Shown: positions 40,506 to 53,769, counted from the stretch's first letter. The stretch: 64,000 nucleotides of DNA from Centrapalus pauciflorus (GCA_020465985.1 JAANYP010002051.1:124001-188000); one strand, 5' to 3'. The notes: generated by a model not told the origin, from the sequence alone. Numbers and translations: made by a program.

Positions 40506-41539
40506 ACCTAACATGTCACGGTTTATTTGCTAATTTATTATTATCTATAGATATTTTTGTTAAACTAAAAAAACATGCGTTTTTTTATTATACTAAATTT
40601 CTAAATATAGTTTATATAATAGTTAAAACAAAAAAAATGTAAGAACCTTTACGTTTGTAAATAAAACATAAAAAGGTAAAAACCACAATAAAACAAAAGA
40701 ATAAAAAATCTACAATTAAAAAAACTAACTCAAAAAAGATTTTAAAAATAGGAGAACATGGTAAAGGCAAAAAAAAAATTAATACAATCAAGGACTTCAG
40801 GCTGCCAATCCGGAGTCGAACCCTAGTTCTCCGTCTTGTGACATCGTTGAGGCTTTTAAACGAGGCACGCCTAATGATGCGATGTTGTTGAATCGTTGAA
40901 GGTATTGGAGGTGGCATTGGCCAACGATGAGATGTTGTCTGAATCCAATGTTGGTGACCGTTGCTACTAGATGATGGGTTTTTCGGTCTCGTTAAACACG
41001 GAATGTGATCACATGGTATTTCGTAAAAAACCAACAAACTTTTTATAAATAATGAACAAAAATATTTGATCCAACACTTTACCGATAAAAACTGGTTGTT
41101 CGTTGTGTGTTGGCATGTCCACACATAACAGGCGATCTCTTAGAGGATTTTAACTGGTTGATCATGCCAATAGTCTTATAGTCATATGTTTGGTTCAAAG
41201 ATTTATCCATGAATTGCAACCGAATGTAATACTCTTATTTTTTTTTTAAAAAGAATGCAATATTCTTATATTTTTTTTTAATAAATATACAATAGAATGT
41301 TTTTAACGGAATATAAGATCAACATTTTAAATTAATTAACTTCAAAATGTTTTTAGCGGAATATAAGATTGTTTATGAAACAAATTTCTAATTTCGAGAC
41401 CATTAACGTAATTAAATTCTTTTAAGGATTAGAATCAAATTTTCATATAGCACAAGGATCATTTATGTAATTTACTCTTAGTTAAATTTAAATAAAAAAA
41501 AAGTAATCATTGTGAATTTTTGGAAATGAGAAAAAAAGA
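40506..41539. other. Intergenic; one long open frame not accepted as a gene
   Basis: The minus-strand frame at 40612-41124 (170 codons) opens with GTG, mixes low-complexity hydrophobic stretches with no domain, and has no splice or promoter support. A short tRNA-box-B-like sequence (GGGTTCGACTCCGG, minus) lies at about 40810-40825. Confidence 0.3.
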
Positions 41540-41700
41540 TTTGGTGACATAAAGTTAATGTACTTTACATTAAATTTCACCTTTTGTAACGTAATGAATT
41601 AATATATTATTAAAAATTACAAATCACGTAAATGGTGGGCATCACGTAAATATGGTAACGTAAATGGTGATTATTTTGGCTAGGTGAATTTCTTTGGGTA
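41540..41700. mobile_element. Truncated copy of the 39760-40235 MITE family
   Basis: Shares TTTGTAACGTAATG, TATCACGTAAATGGTGG-type and ATGGTAACGTAAA words, in order, with the right half of 39760-40235. Confidence 0.6.
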
Positions 41701-42064
41701 AAACTTGAGAAATGGGTTACAATTTTGGGTAAAATGATGCAAAAAAAAACCATTAAAGTATAAAAAAAAAATTTCGATTGAGTCTACCTTTCATTTTTTT
41801 TTTTGATAAATCTCTAAACCAATTAAAACTTATAGAATCAGTTCAAATGTAACTTGCAAGCTGCTACGCAGATTACCGTGCTTAATCTATTTTACAAAAC
41901 CATCAAAGTATAAACTTTTTCGATTAAGTCCCCGTTCATTTTATTATTGTTATTGTTATTATAAATTATTATTATTATTATTGAATGTTTTTTAACTAGT
42001 GAGTGATCACGAGCATGCTGCTAAATATAATGAAAAAGTAAAATAAAAAATAAAAAAATAGTCC

Positions 42065-42340
42065 ACTAGCATTTTTCTTTAACGACAAACAAATTAATTA
42101 TATTGCGAAATAACAAAAAAAAACATGAGGTAAAGCATCATGCTAAGCACTTGGTGAAAACAAAATTCTACACCAAAATGCCACCAAACCCCGAAAACGA
42201 GCTCCCAAAACCTAGATCAAACACAACCCAATGAGCAAAGAAAAACTCGTCACCAACATACACCAAAACCCAACCTTAAAACACATAACGAAGTAAAAAC
42301 AACACGACAACCACAAGCACAATACTTAAAACACGATAAT
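42065..42340 (-). mobile_element. LINE 3'-end fragment
   Basis: On the minus strand a G/T-rich run (TTTTCGGGGTTTGGTGGC) leads to TTTCGCAATATAATTAATTT and GTCGTTAAAGAAAAA, the shape of plant L1-like LINE 3' ends. Only the tail is present. Confidence 0.45.
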
Positions 42341-43185
42341 ATTAGATCCTAACTACCAACTTCTTCGATTTATATTCTATCCATCACTAATTAATTGCTA
42401 AGAATATATCTCAATAATTGGAATTAATTTTTTTTTCCTTCTTTTTAACATGTTTAAATAGATTAAAATAATGGAATTATTCAATTTCTCTCAACAAATA
42501 ACTTTTACCTGGAACATCAATCTTCATTTGATGAATATCTACCATCAATGCACTACGTCCAAAGTCTAGAAAGGAAATGTTTAGAAAACTTCATAATTGA
42601 TATCATGGATTCAATATTTCATAACAATCAACTAAACCATATGTCAATTTTCTACATCTATTGATCTTTCACAAAATTTATTAATAACTATTGGTTGGAT
42701 TGCAATTTAATTTCAAAATTCAAATCACTTGAAAGCCCACAAACTATGAATATGACTCATCAGTATAAGCCCAAGCCCAAACCCGAACCCAAACTTTTCA
42801 TTTGTATGGAATATATCTTTGGGTTCGTTTCTTCAAGTTACTAAGAGCTTGTCCGACGGGTTACCGTTAACTCTTTCATCTGCGTCTTTTTCTTTCTATC
42901 TTCTTAACTCGCCCTATACTTCAATGGTATAGCCAGGAATTTTCTGATCAAATTTTTTTTTAATATAAACTAACAACAAAAAGTTCATCAAAATAATAAT
43001 TTAGGTATGTAATGTAACATTAAATTGGTTTATTTAGAATATCTCAACTAAAAGTGATCTGTTATTACATCAATAAAATCATCCAAAAATTAATCCAAAT
43101 AATATAGTTTATTAAATCAATAAAACCAATACGGTGGTGTGTGTGTTATCAGTACGCCCTAGGAATGATTATTTATTGTAAAATA
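42341..43185. other. Intergenic, nothing recognised
   Basis: No feature supported. A short patch at 42760-42800 (AAGCCCAAGCCCAAACCCGAACCC) is a small imperfect hexamer repeat. Confidence 0.3.
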
Positions 43186-43340
43186 TATGATTAAAGTCAT
43201 TGTTGATCATTCAACTTTCAGATTTGTCATATTTAACTACTAAACTATGTTTACACATTTAACAATTAAACTTATTGTTACGTATACATTCAACCACTAA
43301 ATTTTTTGATTAGTATAATATGATACATTGATAATGCTTT
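43186..43340. mobile_element. Half of a MULE-like foldback, related to 46610-46905
   Basis: Shares the series 'gtcat...gatcattcaac', 'catatttaactactaaact', 'acacatttaaca' with the complement of the right part of 46610-46905. The other end is missing. Confidence 0.35.
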
Positions 43341-44754
43341 TGTAACCGAAAGTAGATGATTGTCTCATCATCATACAGTAATTATAGTAATTGTTTAGTC
43401 CCTAACTATTTTTCATAGTAAAAATAAATTTTCACTAAAACCTTCCGATCGATACAAACTAAATGATTCTGCAAGATGCAGAAAACACACACAAACTAAA
43501 AATCTACCTACGCGAAACAAAGTAACTAAACACACTAACTAAAGTGATACAACAAAACCGAAACGAACCACCTAAAATTTAACAGCAGATGAACAAATTA
43601 AAGAACAAAAATTTTATTGCATGTGCTTCAAGAAATAAAATAAATTTGGGCTATCCACAGTGCAAGTATGGGCTGGCCAAATTAACGATTAAGTCAATAA
43701 TTGGATCACACATACAGGTTGGCCCATTCATTAGCAACATATTAATTTGAGCTCTAAAATTAAACTTGTTACCTTTCTTTTTTTTTTACCTACGCTCGTT
43801 GTAAAAAAACTTGATAATCTACAAGTGAGTATTATTACTGATAGTAACAAGATGAACGAACAATTGAAGTATGATAGCATCAATGTCTTTAGACTTTAGT
43901 CTAGCAATACCAATACTGTTTCTTCAAATCATATAGTTACAAGTTTAACTTAAACCGTTTAAGTTCATTTAAAACACATAGTTTATTTAACAATGTTTTT
44001 TAAACGGGATAAATTTAACAACGTAATTTTGAATTATTAATTTTCATTTCATACAAAGAAAACAGTATCCGTGATCATCCGACAACTAATTGTTAATTAA
44101 GTAATTAACAAGCTCTATGCAAAGTAGTAAAATTCAATATGCTCAAATCAATTTTTTTGTAATTTTGGTATCTTTTAGAATATTGATAGTTTAACAAGAC
44201 CATTTATTATAATTTCAAAGATAACTTTACAACTACATTTAGCTTTTAGAAAGACATATTAAGTTAGCTAAAGGCTAAGGTTGCATTTAGTTGACGAAAA
44301 ATTTCTAAAATTTTCATTTTACTTTTCAAAAAAAATAAAAACATGTTTACTTAACAACAATTTCATATCATACCACGAAAGACGCCGATCTCTCTCTCAT
44401 ACACATTCACTACGACAAGAAACGTAGGAACAAATGAAACAACGACTATCAATTAATTATAAAGTATTAGGTCAAATTAAAACCAACTTGGAAGCATATT
44501 ATATGGTTGATAATACGACAATATTAGTCATAATCAATGCACATGGACCGCTCATTAGCATATTTATTGTTAGATTAGACCCCTTTATTAAGTAATGTTC
44601 TCAACCTTTGCTTTTCCCTACAATTAAATATTTCAAATTAATCCTATTCGTTGTTCCCTTTATTTTAGTGGTTTTATGTTTTGCTTCCTATAAGTTTATT
44701 CAGGTGTTATCATTAAAAGTAATTCAGCTTGTTTAACGTATTAATTGATGATAT
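43341..44754. other. Intergenic, nothing recognised
   Basis: A+T-rich with no supported coding or mobile feature. Confidence 0.3.
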
Positions 44755-44822
44755 TTTCTAGTGGTTTATTTTACGATTTCACTTATGTTTTCTAGTGGTT
44801 TATTTTACGATTTCACTTATGT
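44755..44822. repeat. Perfect tandem duplication, unit about 33 bp
   Basis: TTTCTAGTGGTTTATTTTAC and the following 13 bp occur twice back to back; recent slippage or unequal exchange. Confidence 0.85.
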
Positions 44823-44859
44823 TTCGCACAAAGTTTTTAAGAGCTTTTAATAACTTTTA

Positions 44860-45495
44860 TTTTTAAAAATCACTACTAAAAACTACAAGTTATGTAGCTT
44901 TTGATCAAACATAATTACTTTTTAGCCTCTTGTTTATTATGAACATAATGTCTAACTAATATTAATGACAATTTATACTAAAAGTTACAATTACAACTAC
45001 TTTTACCAACACATTTATAAAACTAAAAACTCTAGCTTTTTCAAAAAATCGAAGCTACAGCTAGTTTTACCAAACATACGTTTAGGGTGTGTTTAATAAG
45101 GAGCTTCAGCTTTTGATGAAGCTAAAACTTAAAAACTCTGTTTGATTGATAGAAGTTTGAGCTTTTGTTTTGAAATTTAAAGTTCTCAAAAGCTTTTCCA
45201 CGATAAGCTACTTGAAGTAGCTTTCAAAAGAAGAGCTTGAGTTTTTTGTCTAACAAAATTATTTTTTTATCCTCATAATAATTATAAACTATAACTTTAA
45301 TTTAATATTAACGTTCTTTTATGTCATTTAATATTAAAAAGTTATATCTGCAACCACTTTTACCAAACACATTTATAAAAACTAAAAGTTTCAGCTATTT
45401 CGAAAAGCTAAATCTCTCAAAAGTTACAGGTACTATAAGCTCCAACTCACAGCCCCTGTTTGAAGCTACTACCAGTTGTGTCAAGCATACCATTA
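44860..45495. mobile_element. Two overlapping copies of an AGCTT-rich MITE (hAT-like)
   Basis: The parts 44980-45080 and 45335-45440 share ACAACCACTTTTACCAAACA-type sequence, followed by CATTTATAAAACTAAAA and AGCT-rich tracts. GTGTGTTTAATAAGGAGCTT at 45089 and TAGTTTTACCAAACATACG before it look like opposite ends of such elements. Boundaries are uncertain. Confidence 0.45.
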
Positions 45496-45533
45496 GTCTT
45501 TTAAGTTAAATGGAATCCCTAACCGCACAGGAT

Positions 45534-45680
45534 TGGCTTAGTTGTTAAACTTTGGAATTCTTTTAAAGAGGTCTTGAATTTGACTCACATAAATTTCAAC
45601 TAATGATCCACTCTCATAATAAGGATGTTCTATTTGAACATTGTGTTTTAGTATTTAAACCTCCATATACATATCTAATC
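45534..45680 (+). mobile_element. tRNA-derived SINE
   Basis: TTGGCTTAGTTGTTAAACTTTGG (box A-like) is followed 25-30 bp later by GGTCTTGAATTTGACTCA (degenerate box B). No flanking duplication or tail was resolved. Confidence 0.45.
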
Positions 45681-46445
45681 ATTAATATTATCATCATCGA
45701 CAAATTAAACGCAAATTAAAATTTTGGTTATGCATTATTTTGATACAAAATTTTCATAGATGACTAGTTTCATTATTAACTATGCACCGATCAATTTGCT
45801 GATGTATAAAAGGTTGAAGAAAATTCATGCAACTTTAGAAAAGCCAACTGTACATAGAGTGAGTATGCAAGTTGAAATTATGTAATATCAAGCGTCGAGC
45901 TGGAATGAAAATATTGTTTTAGTTATTCAATTCTAAAGTTCATTACCACGTTTCATGTTCACTCAGCTCTAATCATGGAAAATGTAGCTAATTTTGATTT
46001 AAATTTAATGTTTAACATAAACAAACACCATTTGAAAGCTTTATACTTTAAGAATACGTGTGCAATATTATTTGAATGGTCCGTTATACTTTTTATATAT
46101 GTTAGTAGGTAAATAATTAATCCTTTTACTTATATAATAATTAAATGGGATTATTATTATTATAGCCGTCCTCATCGTTCAAAAATAAATGAATAAACGT
46201 TATTTTAATGAGTTTTATATTAAAATTGATACATTACTCTGTGTGTATGTGATCGTGTCTATATGTGTGTATTATAGACGGATAATGTTTTATGAATACT
46301 TTATTCGTTATAAACATTGTGAACAATCATAAAATGACTTTAAATCTTATCAATCTGGTTGCAGATATTACCGAACCCTATTGTTAACCTATGAATTTTG
46401 TTTGATCCTATGAAGATCTCTCGAATCTTATAAATTTGTCGGATC
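45681..46445. other. Intergenic, nothing recognised
   Basis: A+T-rich sequence without supported features. Confidence 0.3.
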
Positions 46446-46449
46446 TTAA

Positions 46450-46605
46450 AAAGTTAAAAAATGATGTGAACGTACACTTACATAAATTTGCATATATGTG
46501 AATGTACATTTATCTGATGCATGATTTTACTCACTTAAAATATGTGTGAATATGCGTAACATTTCTATATCATCTTTTGTAATGTTAATTAAACTATTTT
46601 TTTTA
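46450..46605 (-). mobile_element. Element family F, copy 3 (fragment)
   Basis: Its complement matches the middle of F1 and F2 (TTACAAAGATGATA, CACATTCA, TTCACATATATGCAAAT-type words). No TA array remains beside it. Confidence 0.5.
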
Positions 46606-46609
46606 GACA

Positions 46610-46905
46610 TTTAGCCATTAAACTTGATTTTATGTACACATTTAACCACTAAACTATTTTTGTCCATATTTAACCATTGAAATCATATACATTTAATTTG
46701 GTCACTAAACTATCATAAATTATACATAGTTGACCATTAAACTATCATACTTTGTACACATTTAGCCAATACTTTTAATCATTTTTCCATAATAGAACAT
46801 TAAACTAAAGTTTAATGGCTAAATGTGACAAAAAAATAATTTAATGGTTAAATGGAACAAATATGAAAGTTGAATGGTCAAAAATGACCTTAACCCTATT
46901 TTAAA
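46610..46905. mobile_element. MULE-like foldback remnant
   Basis: The right end reads GACCTTAACCC and the arms share ATTTAACCATTAAA and its complement. The left end is eroded and no duplication is seen. Confidence 0.35.
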
Positions 46906-46979
46906 TAATTATAGTTTTGTTTTTATTTTATTTATATATTTTTTATATAAATAATTTATTAAAAATATCAACGTAAATC

Positions 46980-47440
46980 TATATATAATAAAGGAGAACA
47001 CAATTTGCCACGTGACATTAACACATTTCATCAAAAAAAATAAATACAACATTATTATTTTTATAAAATAAAATAAAAGATAAATACAATTAGTTTTTTC
47101 AAATATCTATAAAAATAAATAAATGCAACTTTATTATTTTTGATATAAATACAATTAATTTTTTTCTAATATCTATAAATTTCACCAAAAAAGATAAATA
47201 TAACATTATTATTTTTAATATAAAATAAAAAATAAATAGAATTAATTTTTTCTAATATCTATAAACATAAATAGATAAATACAACATTATATTTTTTAAT
47301 ATGAAATAAAATAAAAGATAAATACAATTAATCTTTTTTAATATATATAAACATAAATAAATAATTAACCAGAAAAAATAAATAAACTATTATTTTTAAA
47401 ATAAAATATAAATACAATTAATTATTTTACTCTATATATA
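46980..47440 (+). mobile_element. Helitron 5' end with internal repeats
   Basis: TCTATATATAATAAAGGAGA followed by a CCACGTG palindrome is a common plant Helitron 5' start. From 47030 to 47430 about five diverged units (GATAAATACAA..TTATTATTTTTAAT..AAAATAAAA) repeat every 80-100 bp. A second TCTATATATATAATAAA start lies at 47431. No 3' end was found. Confidence 0.5.
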
Positions 47441-47660
47441 TAATAAACGAATATAATTAAATTTTATTTACGTAATACATGGGACATAAACTAATATGAG
47501 TTATAAAACATGTGTATAAATAACTAACAGCAGATGACAATCAAGTAGTTTAAACTATCCATAGGATAGATTTTAATTTTATGTTATTAGCTATTTATTT
47601 TGAGGATTTGGAGAATAAGAGACTTTTATATATTTTTTTAATAATTTCTATGATAATACG

Positions 47661-47752
47661 TGTTTACTTTGCGGTTACCATAAATTTTGGTTGAATTATA
47701 TAAAATTGTTTACTTTGCGGTTAGCATAAATTTTGGTTGAATTATATAAAAT
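47661..47752. repeat. 46-bp tandem duplication
   Basis: TGTTTACTTTGCGGTTA plus the following 29 bp occurs twice in direct succession with one mismatch. Confidence 0.85.
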
Positions 47753-49705
47753 TCTCAATTGCTCATGATTAAATGATTACCAAAAAAAGGCTCATCCTAG
47801 GTTGTACCTTTTATTAAGAAAAATCTATCAACAAACTTTTAAAAAAAAAAAATACAACTTATTAATTATATATATTAGCTATTCAAGACCACACACTCAT
47901 TTAACTATATATAAATAAACTACAGCCCAACATCCAAATAAAACCAATATTTTATCCTTACATTTTTTATAGGTAGAGTAATTAATTAAATACATAAAGA
48001 ACTTACTGTTTAAAACTGTTTTATGTTTTTTAACAAGTAAAATAATCTTCTTTTTAAATAGTTTTTTTAGAATATATAACTCATAGTGTACCTTTGTTGG
48101 CATTAGTTTTTTTTTTAAAAATTTAAAAAAAAAACACCAAACACTTCAATTCCTTTTCAAATGGTTGTAGGATGCATGGAGATACATGCATAACATCAGC
48201 AAATCAAATGAATACATCATAAATACTTAGTTATAATTTTAAATATGACAAAAAGATTGAATGACTTATGAGAATATATAATTGGTACCTATTTATTCAG
48301 AATTACTTAATATCAATTAAAAACTAATCCCACTATTAACCACACAATTCTGTTATATTATTTTTGTTTCTTAAAATTCTATTAAAAATACATATTAATT
48401 GTAGTTTGTCTTAGAAAAATTATCTTTTCTGAAAATGGTAATTAAAGAATTGTAGTGCGATTGAATGTAATGAAATTTTAATACATGTTCATTAAAACGA
48501 TGCAAAAATGGTAAAGAATCAAACTTGTTAAAGACTCAATGATCGACTTAGTAATTAATAAAAAAAATCAATATGTTTTCATGTTTATTGTGTTTTTTTT
48601 TCTATTTATGTTATTTTTTCAAAAAACTCATCAAGTTAATTATTTGTTTCTACTTTTTATGAAATTAGTCTATTAGAACCCAGTTTTTCAGTTTTTAGAT
48701 AATCTATTACCAATTATAACTTAGTTCTAAAAGCCAAGTTTTATAAAACCAAGAAAAAAAATTAAGTTGAAGATATATTTAGAAAAAAAATAACATTAAT
48801 GATCAAAAACACAAAAAATTTAAAAACATGTTAGTTTTTTTTTTAATTAACCCAATAAAATACATTGTATTGGATAGGATGTAGTAGTTGTAGCATGGTT
48901 AGACAGAGTCATGGATGACCTAAACAATGACAAGAACATAATGTATATTTTAATAATAAAAAGAAAAGGTTATATAATGGTGGTAAAAAAGTTTAGTGTA
49001 ATGAAAGCGTGTGGGGTCCATGGACTTAAACAGAGATTAGTGATAATTAATAATGGATATAAGGTCCGAAGACAAAGTTTATTAATTATATTAAAAGGCA
49101 TATATGATGCTGTCATTGAGATTATCAACAAGATATTCTTAATTATTTTAATGCAACAAACTAGCAACTGGGGTCAGGGGTAATAGTGGCAACACACATA
49201 ATTACACAGACGACGTGAAGGAGGAGGAGCGTCTATGCAGTGCAACATGGTTTTTATTATTATTAATTTATAAAAAAAAAAATTATAAATACATATTATA
49301 AAACCACGTGAAATAAAGCTAAAAAAACTGAGATTATTAGATTTTAGTTATATATTACATTAGTTAGATCAGATTATGATAGATTTAATTTTAACTCAAA
49401 TTTATTTTAATAATGACATGTGACAGATTAAAGTTTTGACATTTGACAAATTAAATAAGAGGTCGACACGTGACAAATTATTTACTCAACCATTTATTTA
49501 TACTATGAATAAGTAACTAATATAGCACGTGTCATGCTCTACTTTGAATTGTCATATGTTGCACTCACCTTTTACCACTTCATTTACTTTAAATTTTAAA
49601 GCAAATTGAACCTATCCAAATTTAATATGAGTAATTTAAAAACTAATTAACTAAAATTAAACAAACTATATTATTCTTAAATTATATGAGTAATTTAAAA
49701 TTAAC
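47753..49705. other. Intergenic, no gene seen
   Basis: A+T-rich. Small open frames at 47897-48103 (minus) and 48911-49183 (plus) lack recognisable motifs. No mobile element ends found. Confidence 0.3.
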
Positions 49706-49715
49706 TCATGTAATG

Positions 49716-50009
49716 TAGGGGTGACCTCGGTACCGTACCGAACCGAACCGGTACCGATCCCGAAAATACCGAAACCGAATTATTAGTTTTGGAAGAACCG
49801 AATACCGAACCGTATAATTTTATATGGTGTCGGTTCGGTTCCGAATACCGAATTTTAGCTAATTTAAGAACCGAATACCGAACCGAAAGTACCGAATACC
49901 GAATTTTAACTAATTTAAAAACCGAATACCGAACCGAATATATTAATTCGGTATCGGTCGGTACGGTACCGGTACGGGTTCGGAAAATAATACCCGTCGC
50001 TCACCCCTA
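49716..50009. mobile_element. hAT MITE with perfect 8-bp TSD
   Basis: ATGTAATG (49708-49715 and 50010-50017) flanks a 294-bp element with ends TAGGGGTGA / TCACCCCTA, both features of the hAT superfamily. The interior is built from ACCGAATACCGAACCGAA-type units and their complements, giving self-complementarity. The open frame across it is repeat-derived. Confidence 0.88.
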
Positions 50010-50017
50010 ATGTAATG

Positions 50018-51015
50018 CATGGATATGACACTCGTTTAATAGTATTTATAAATTATTATTAAAAGAATATATATCATTGATAATTAACCATCATATCATA
50101 TATCCAATCATGACTGCTTAATTAATAATTAAAACTTTTAACACTAATGTTGATTTTTCACACATATACAAAACAACGTTTTTTTTATATTTTCTTTAAC
50201 ATATTCAATATTTACGAATAAGTTAAGATTCCTAGGATTGAGACTTGAGAGTGGTACGTACTGCAGATAGTTTGAACTTTCATGATGATATGCTTTCACA
50301 AACTCAAATAAATTTAACACTCCTTTTAATTGGTTAACATATTCTAAAATATATGAATAAAAGTGGATGAAAAAAGAAATTTTATATTGTGTTTGCATAG
50401 TTAAATTAAATGGAAGGAATAAAATTTTATAAATTAATAATAAACATTCCTTAAATCAAAGGAACTAGATGGGAGGCTATGAAAATCAAATTTCATATGA
50501 CATTTTATCTTAAATGACATAAAAATGCCTACAATCTATTTTCCTTTCATCCTTTTCCTGGTTTCGTTAGACGTACACTAGCTAGCGTCTTTGATTTCAC
50601 CGACAAATTTATATACATATTCGTACATTTATACACTAATTACGACCTGCTTCGGTAGATTATTGTACCATGCACGCATCTTTATAGATTTTGTGGTAAA
50701 CTGGTTTTGCTCCATTTTCTTACACTTTAACTTCATTGATTTTGTTGTAATCGATCTTCGGGTTCATTAATTTCTGTTTGTGCTTCAGTAGTTAATCGAT
50801 CTAGGTTTTTTTCGCTAACCTGTCCATCTGTAAGGCTCATCAACCTTTTTTTTTATTGTTAATGGACTTTTAAATGTATTTTGGTCTTTTAAGTTAATTA
50901 ATAGAAAAAATGTAACTGGATTTTATTCCATTTCAGGTCAACTAACAAAATATAGATCTCATTCTTTTATTCAAATTTTTGACATAATCTATTCTTTTTG
51001 AAATATTTTGTGAAA
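50018..51015. other. Intergenic, nothing recognised
   Basis: A somewhat less A+T-rich patch at 50560-50830 has no open frame with recognisable protein features. Confidence 0.3.
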
Positions 51016-51016
51016 C

Positions 51017-51177
51017 AAATGACCTTTAGTTTTTTTTTTTTGAACAACAGATGTTAGTGGTTAGTTATTAGCACCATTGTTAGACATCTCGAGTGTGAGG
51101 ACCAAACCCCACACCTCAACCAAGAGAAACCCCTCCCACCTTTGGTGGTAGCCACTTGATCTAAATGACCTTTAGTT
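51017..51177 (-). mobile_element. SINE with perfect 15-bp TSD
   Basis: AAATGACCTTTAGTT at 51017-51031 and 51163-51177 flanks a 131-bp body. On the minus strand it starts ATCAAGTGGCTACCACC, carries GAGGTGTGGGGTTTGG, and ends ACATCTGTTGTTC plus an A-tail. Compared with the copy at 61309 it lacks the box B segment. Confidence 0.85.
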
Positions 51178-51345
51178 GAGTACCTAAACTAACAAGGAAG
51201 AATTCAAGGTATTTTTTTTTACTAGAATGTATAGTTAAATAAATATCGTCTACTTTATATTTAAACATACTCATATACACTCTCACTCATATTACTTTGG
51301 TTTCTAAGACATTTTATTTATTAATATAGTTACTATATTTTATAT

Positions 51346-51392
51346 AACGAGTTATTGCACCCGCGCTTTGCTGCGGGGTCTAAAATATTAAT
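51346..51392 (-). mobile_element. Helitron-like 3' end
   Basis: ACGAGTTATTGCACCCGCGC followed by TTTGCTGCGGGG forms the short GC-rich hairpin (CCCGC...GCGGG) of Helitron 3' ends, minus orientation. Confidence 0.5.
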
Positions 51393-52309
51393 TACAAAAA
51401 TAAATATAAAAACAAATGAATGAAAATACTTTTCAAATATTTTAAATAACGAAACACAACTGAACCAGAATCAAAAAGTGAAATTGGAAAGCAGATATAG
51501 ATTCAAGAAGCAAGACAAATGATACTGTTAGTTGGTTTTTATCATTGGTTTTCTAGATTTTGCAATACTAAAATTACAAACAATGTTTTATTAAATTGGA
51601 TCGGAACCAAAATTATTTAATTAAATATTCATAACCATATTTTGAGAATTTGACATTGATTAGGTTTAATCGTCAATTTAATCAAACAAATTTATAAGGG
51701 TAATGTCTCTAATACATTGATCAGGGGTTGTCAACGTTATAATAGTAATATTCAACGTTATACATTAACATATTTAATAAAAAAATCTAAATATCAAATA
51801 GTTATATTTTAATTATAAAATAAATTCATTAGAATTTTGTATTGTGCATTTAAATAACAAAGTCTTTTTCATACAATTAAACATAAAAGACAACTCCAAA
51901 TGTAAGTATAATTAAAATCATAATTATAAGTGTGTAAGAAAATGTTGTAATAATAAATTTTAAAAAAAAAAAGAATAAACAAAAATTTATTAAAGTAAAA
52001 GTGGCTAAATAAAAGATAACACTAAGATAATGATATGTTAGAAAATTTTAAATTTAAAATTAGAAAGAAAAAAAATAAATGGCAGAATGCAATTGGTGCA
52101 TATGATATGATAAATGTATGTATATATAATTTTGTATCATCGCAAATGACATGTCTATCCTAAAGATTGGTTTTCAAGCAGCACCACCACCAAAAGTAAT
52201 TTTGACTACTTGAGTGTTTATGTTTTGGTATTTTGAAAAAATGACCCTAAATTTCACATGTTGTGTTTAGTAAACCTATATTTATACTCACGGGTTGAGT
52301 CATATTTAC
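51393..52309. other. Intergenic, possible Helitron interior
   Basis: A+T-rich sequence following a Helitron-like end; no opposite end or gene was recognised. Confidence 0.25.
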
Positions 52310-52649
52310 CAAGGATGAACTCGGTTCTGGGACTGGACCGAACCGAACCGAATTACCTGAAAACCGAAAATGTGCAAAGTCAAGAACTAAGAACTTGCCC
52401 GAATATGAAACGGTCTAGTCCGGTTTCGGTTTTTCCCTGACTTTTGCAAAGAAAAAGAATATCGGACTGGACCTGACCGAACCAAACCCGAAGGAACCGA
52501 AAATCGAATTGTAAGAAACTAAGAATTATAAAAACCGAAAACCAAATTGTAAGAATTATAGAATCCGAGAACCGGTCTGAAAATAAACGGTCCGGTCGGG
52601 TTCAGTTCAGTTCCAGTCCGGGTAAAACCGGCATTTTGTTCATCCCTAA
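52310..52649. mobile_element. hAT-like MITE rich in CCGAACCGAA
   Basis: Ends CAAGGATGAAC and (complement) TAGGGATGAAC, with GGACTGGACCGAACCGAACC-type sequence and its complement inside. Flanking 8-mers (ATATTTAC / ATATATAT) match at only 5 of 8 positions. Same style as 49716-50009 but a different family. Confidence 0.6.
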
Positions 52650-53768
52650 TATATATTGTTCATCCCTTTGATGCTTTCAATTCTTAGTTTTTGATTTTCA
52701 GTATTCAATATATACCTATACTTTGAAAATATCTTTTTGATGTTTTCAGTTTGTGATGATCTATTTCGCTTTATATGTCATCATCGTAACCACTAGAAGC
52801 CCACCGAAACTCGATCAATCAAGACTCCGAACAATCAGATACACGAAATCAACTATCAAATCGTGAGGCAACAAGAAATCATGTCTATCTTCTAAACAAA
52901 TCAGATCAATCTTCAATCTATGAATCGATATATCTTTATACACAAACTCGAGAGTTTATCTTCCATGGTGGTCAGTGGCAAATTCAGGATTCAAACCAAA
53001 AGGTATCCATAATGTATATGTATTTAATAACTATCATAAATCTTTAGAATGTTTTCTTCATGTTTATATATTTTCAAAATTCTTTAAATTCATATATGTT
53101 ATTAACTACACCATTTAACGCATTCTTTTCAAAAATAGATGATGATCAATAAGTTAGTGACTCATTTTATTCTTCAACAACCTGTGAAATTAACTATGAA
53201 GTTATTCTTTAAAAAAAATAATAAACTAGCTATAACAATTAACACATCAGTTAAAGATATATAATTGTATCTTATATAGTTCGGTTTAGCTTTTAAATTC
53301 TAATTTTTGAAGTAACCATTTGAATTTGTTTTCAGTTTAGTTTTTTAATCGATTTACATATTCATTAGTGGTTTTTAAAACTAAACTAAACCACAATTCA
53401 CATTTGAAGCATATATGAACACATTACACAATAAATATTATCAAATGATTATATAAAGACTCGTAAATCATATAAATTATTGTATTCTAGTTTCTTTACT
53501 TTTAGTGGTCAAAATTATACTTTCTTCGATGTCTTTTTAGTTGAAATTGGTTTTATTTGGCTTAAACCTTGAAATTCAGTTTAACGAGTTTGAATTTAAA
53601 ATTTGATAATGTGTTTTATTTTAATTAGGTCTTTATGGTAAACATCGTAATCGAGATTTATTCAATGATTGAGATCATATTTTCTTTTTTTGCTACAATA
53701 ACGGGCTAAAAGCTTAGTTTCAATTTTCATTAATAAAATTTGAAGTGCATTTTAAAATTTTAATATAT
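52650..53768. other. Intergenic, nothing recognised
   Basis: A+T-rich with no supported features. Confidence 0.3.
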
Positions 53769-53769
53769 T

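Noticed and set aside
40612..41124. 170-codon minus-strand open frame
   Set aside because: It starts at GTG, has no recognisable domain, its hydrophobic stretches come from A/T-rich codons, and no splice or regulatory context supports it.
44408..44430. CACTACGACAAGAAACG as a CACTA left end
   Set aside because: No matching right end or 3-bp duplication was found within the following several kilobases.
49789..50010. 73-codon frame rich in TEYR/NRIP-like repeats
   Set aside because: It is the translation of ACCGAATACC repeats in the hAT MITE 49716-50009.
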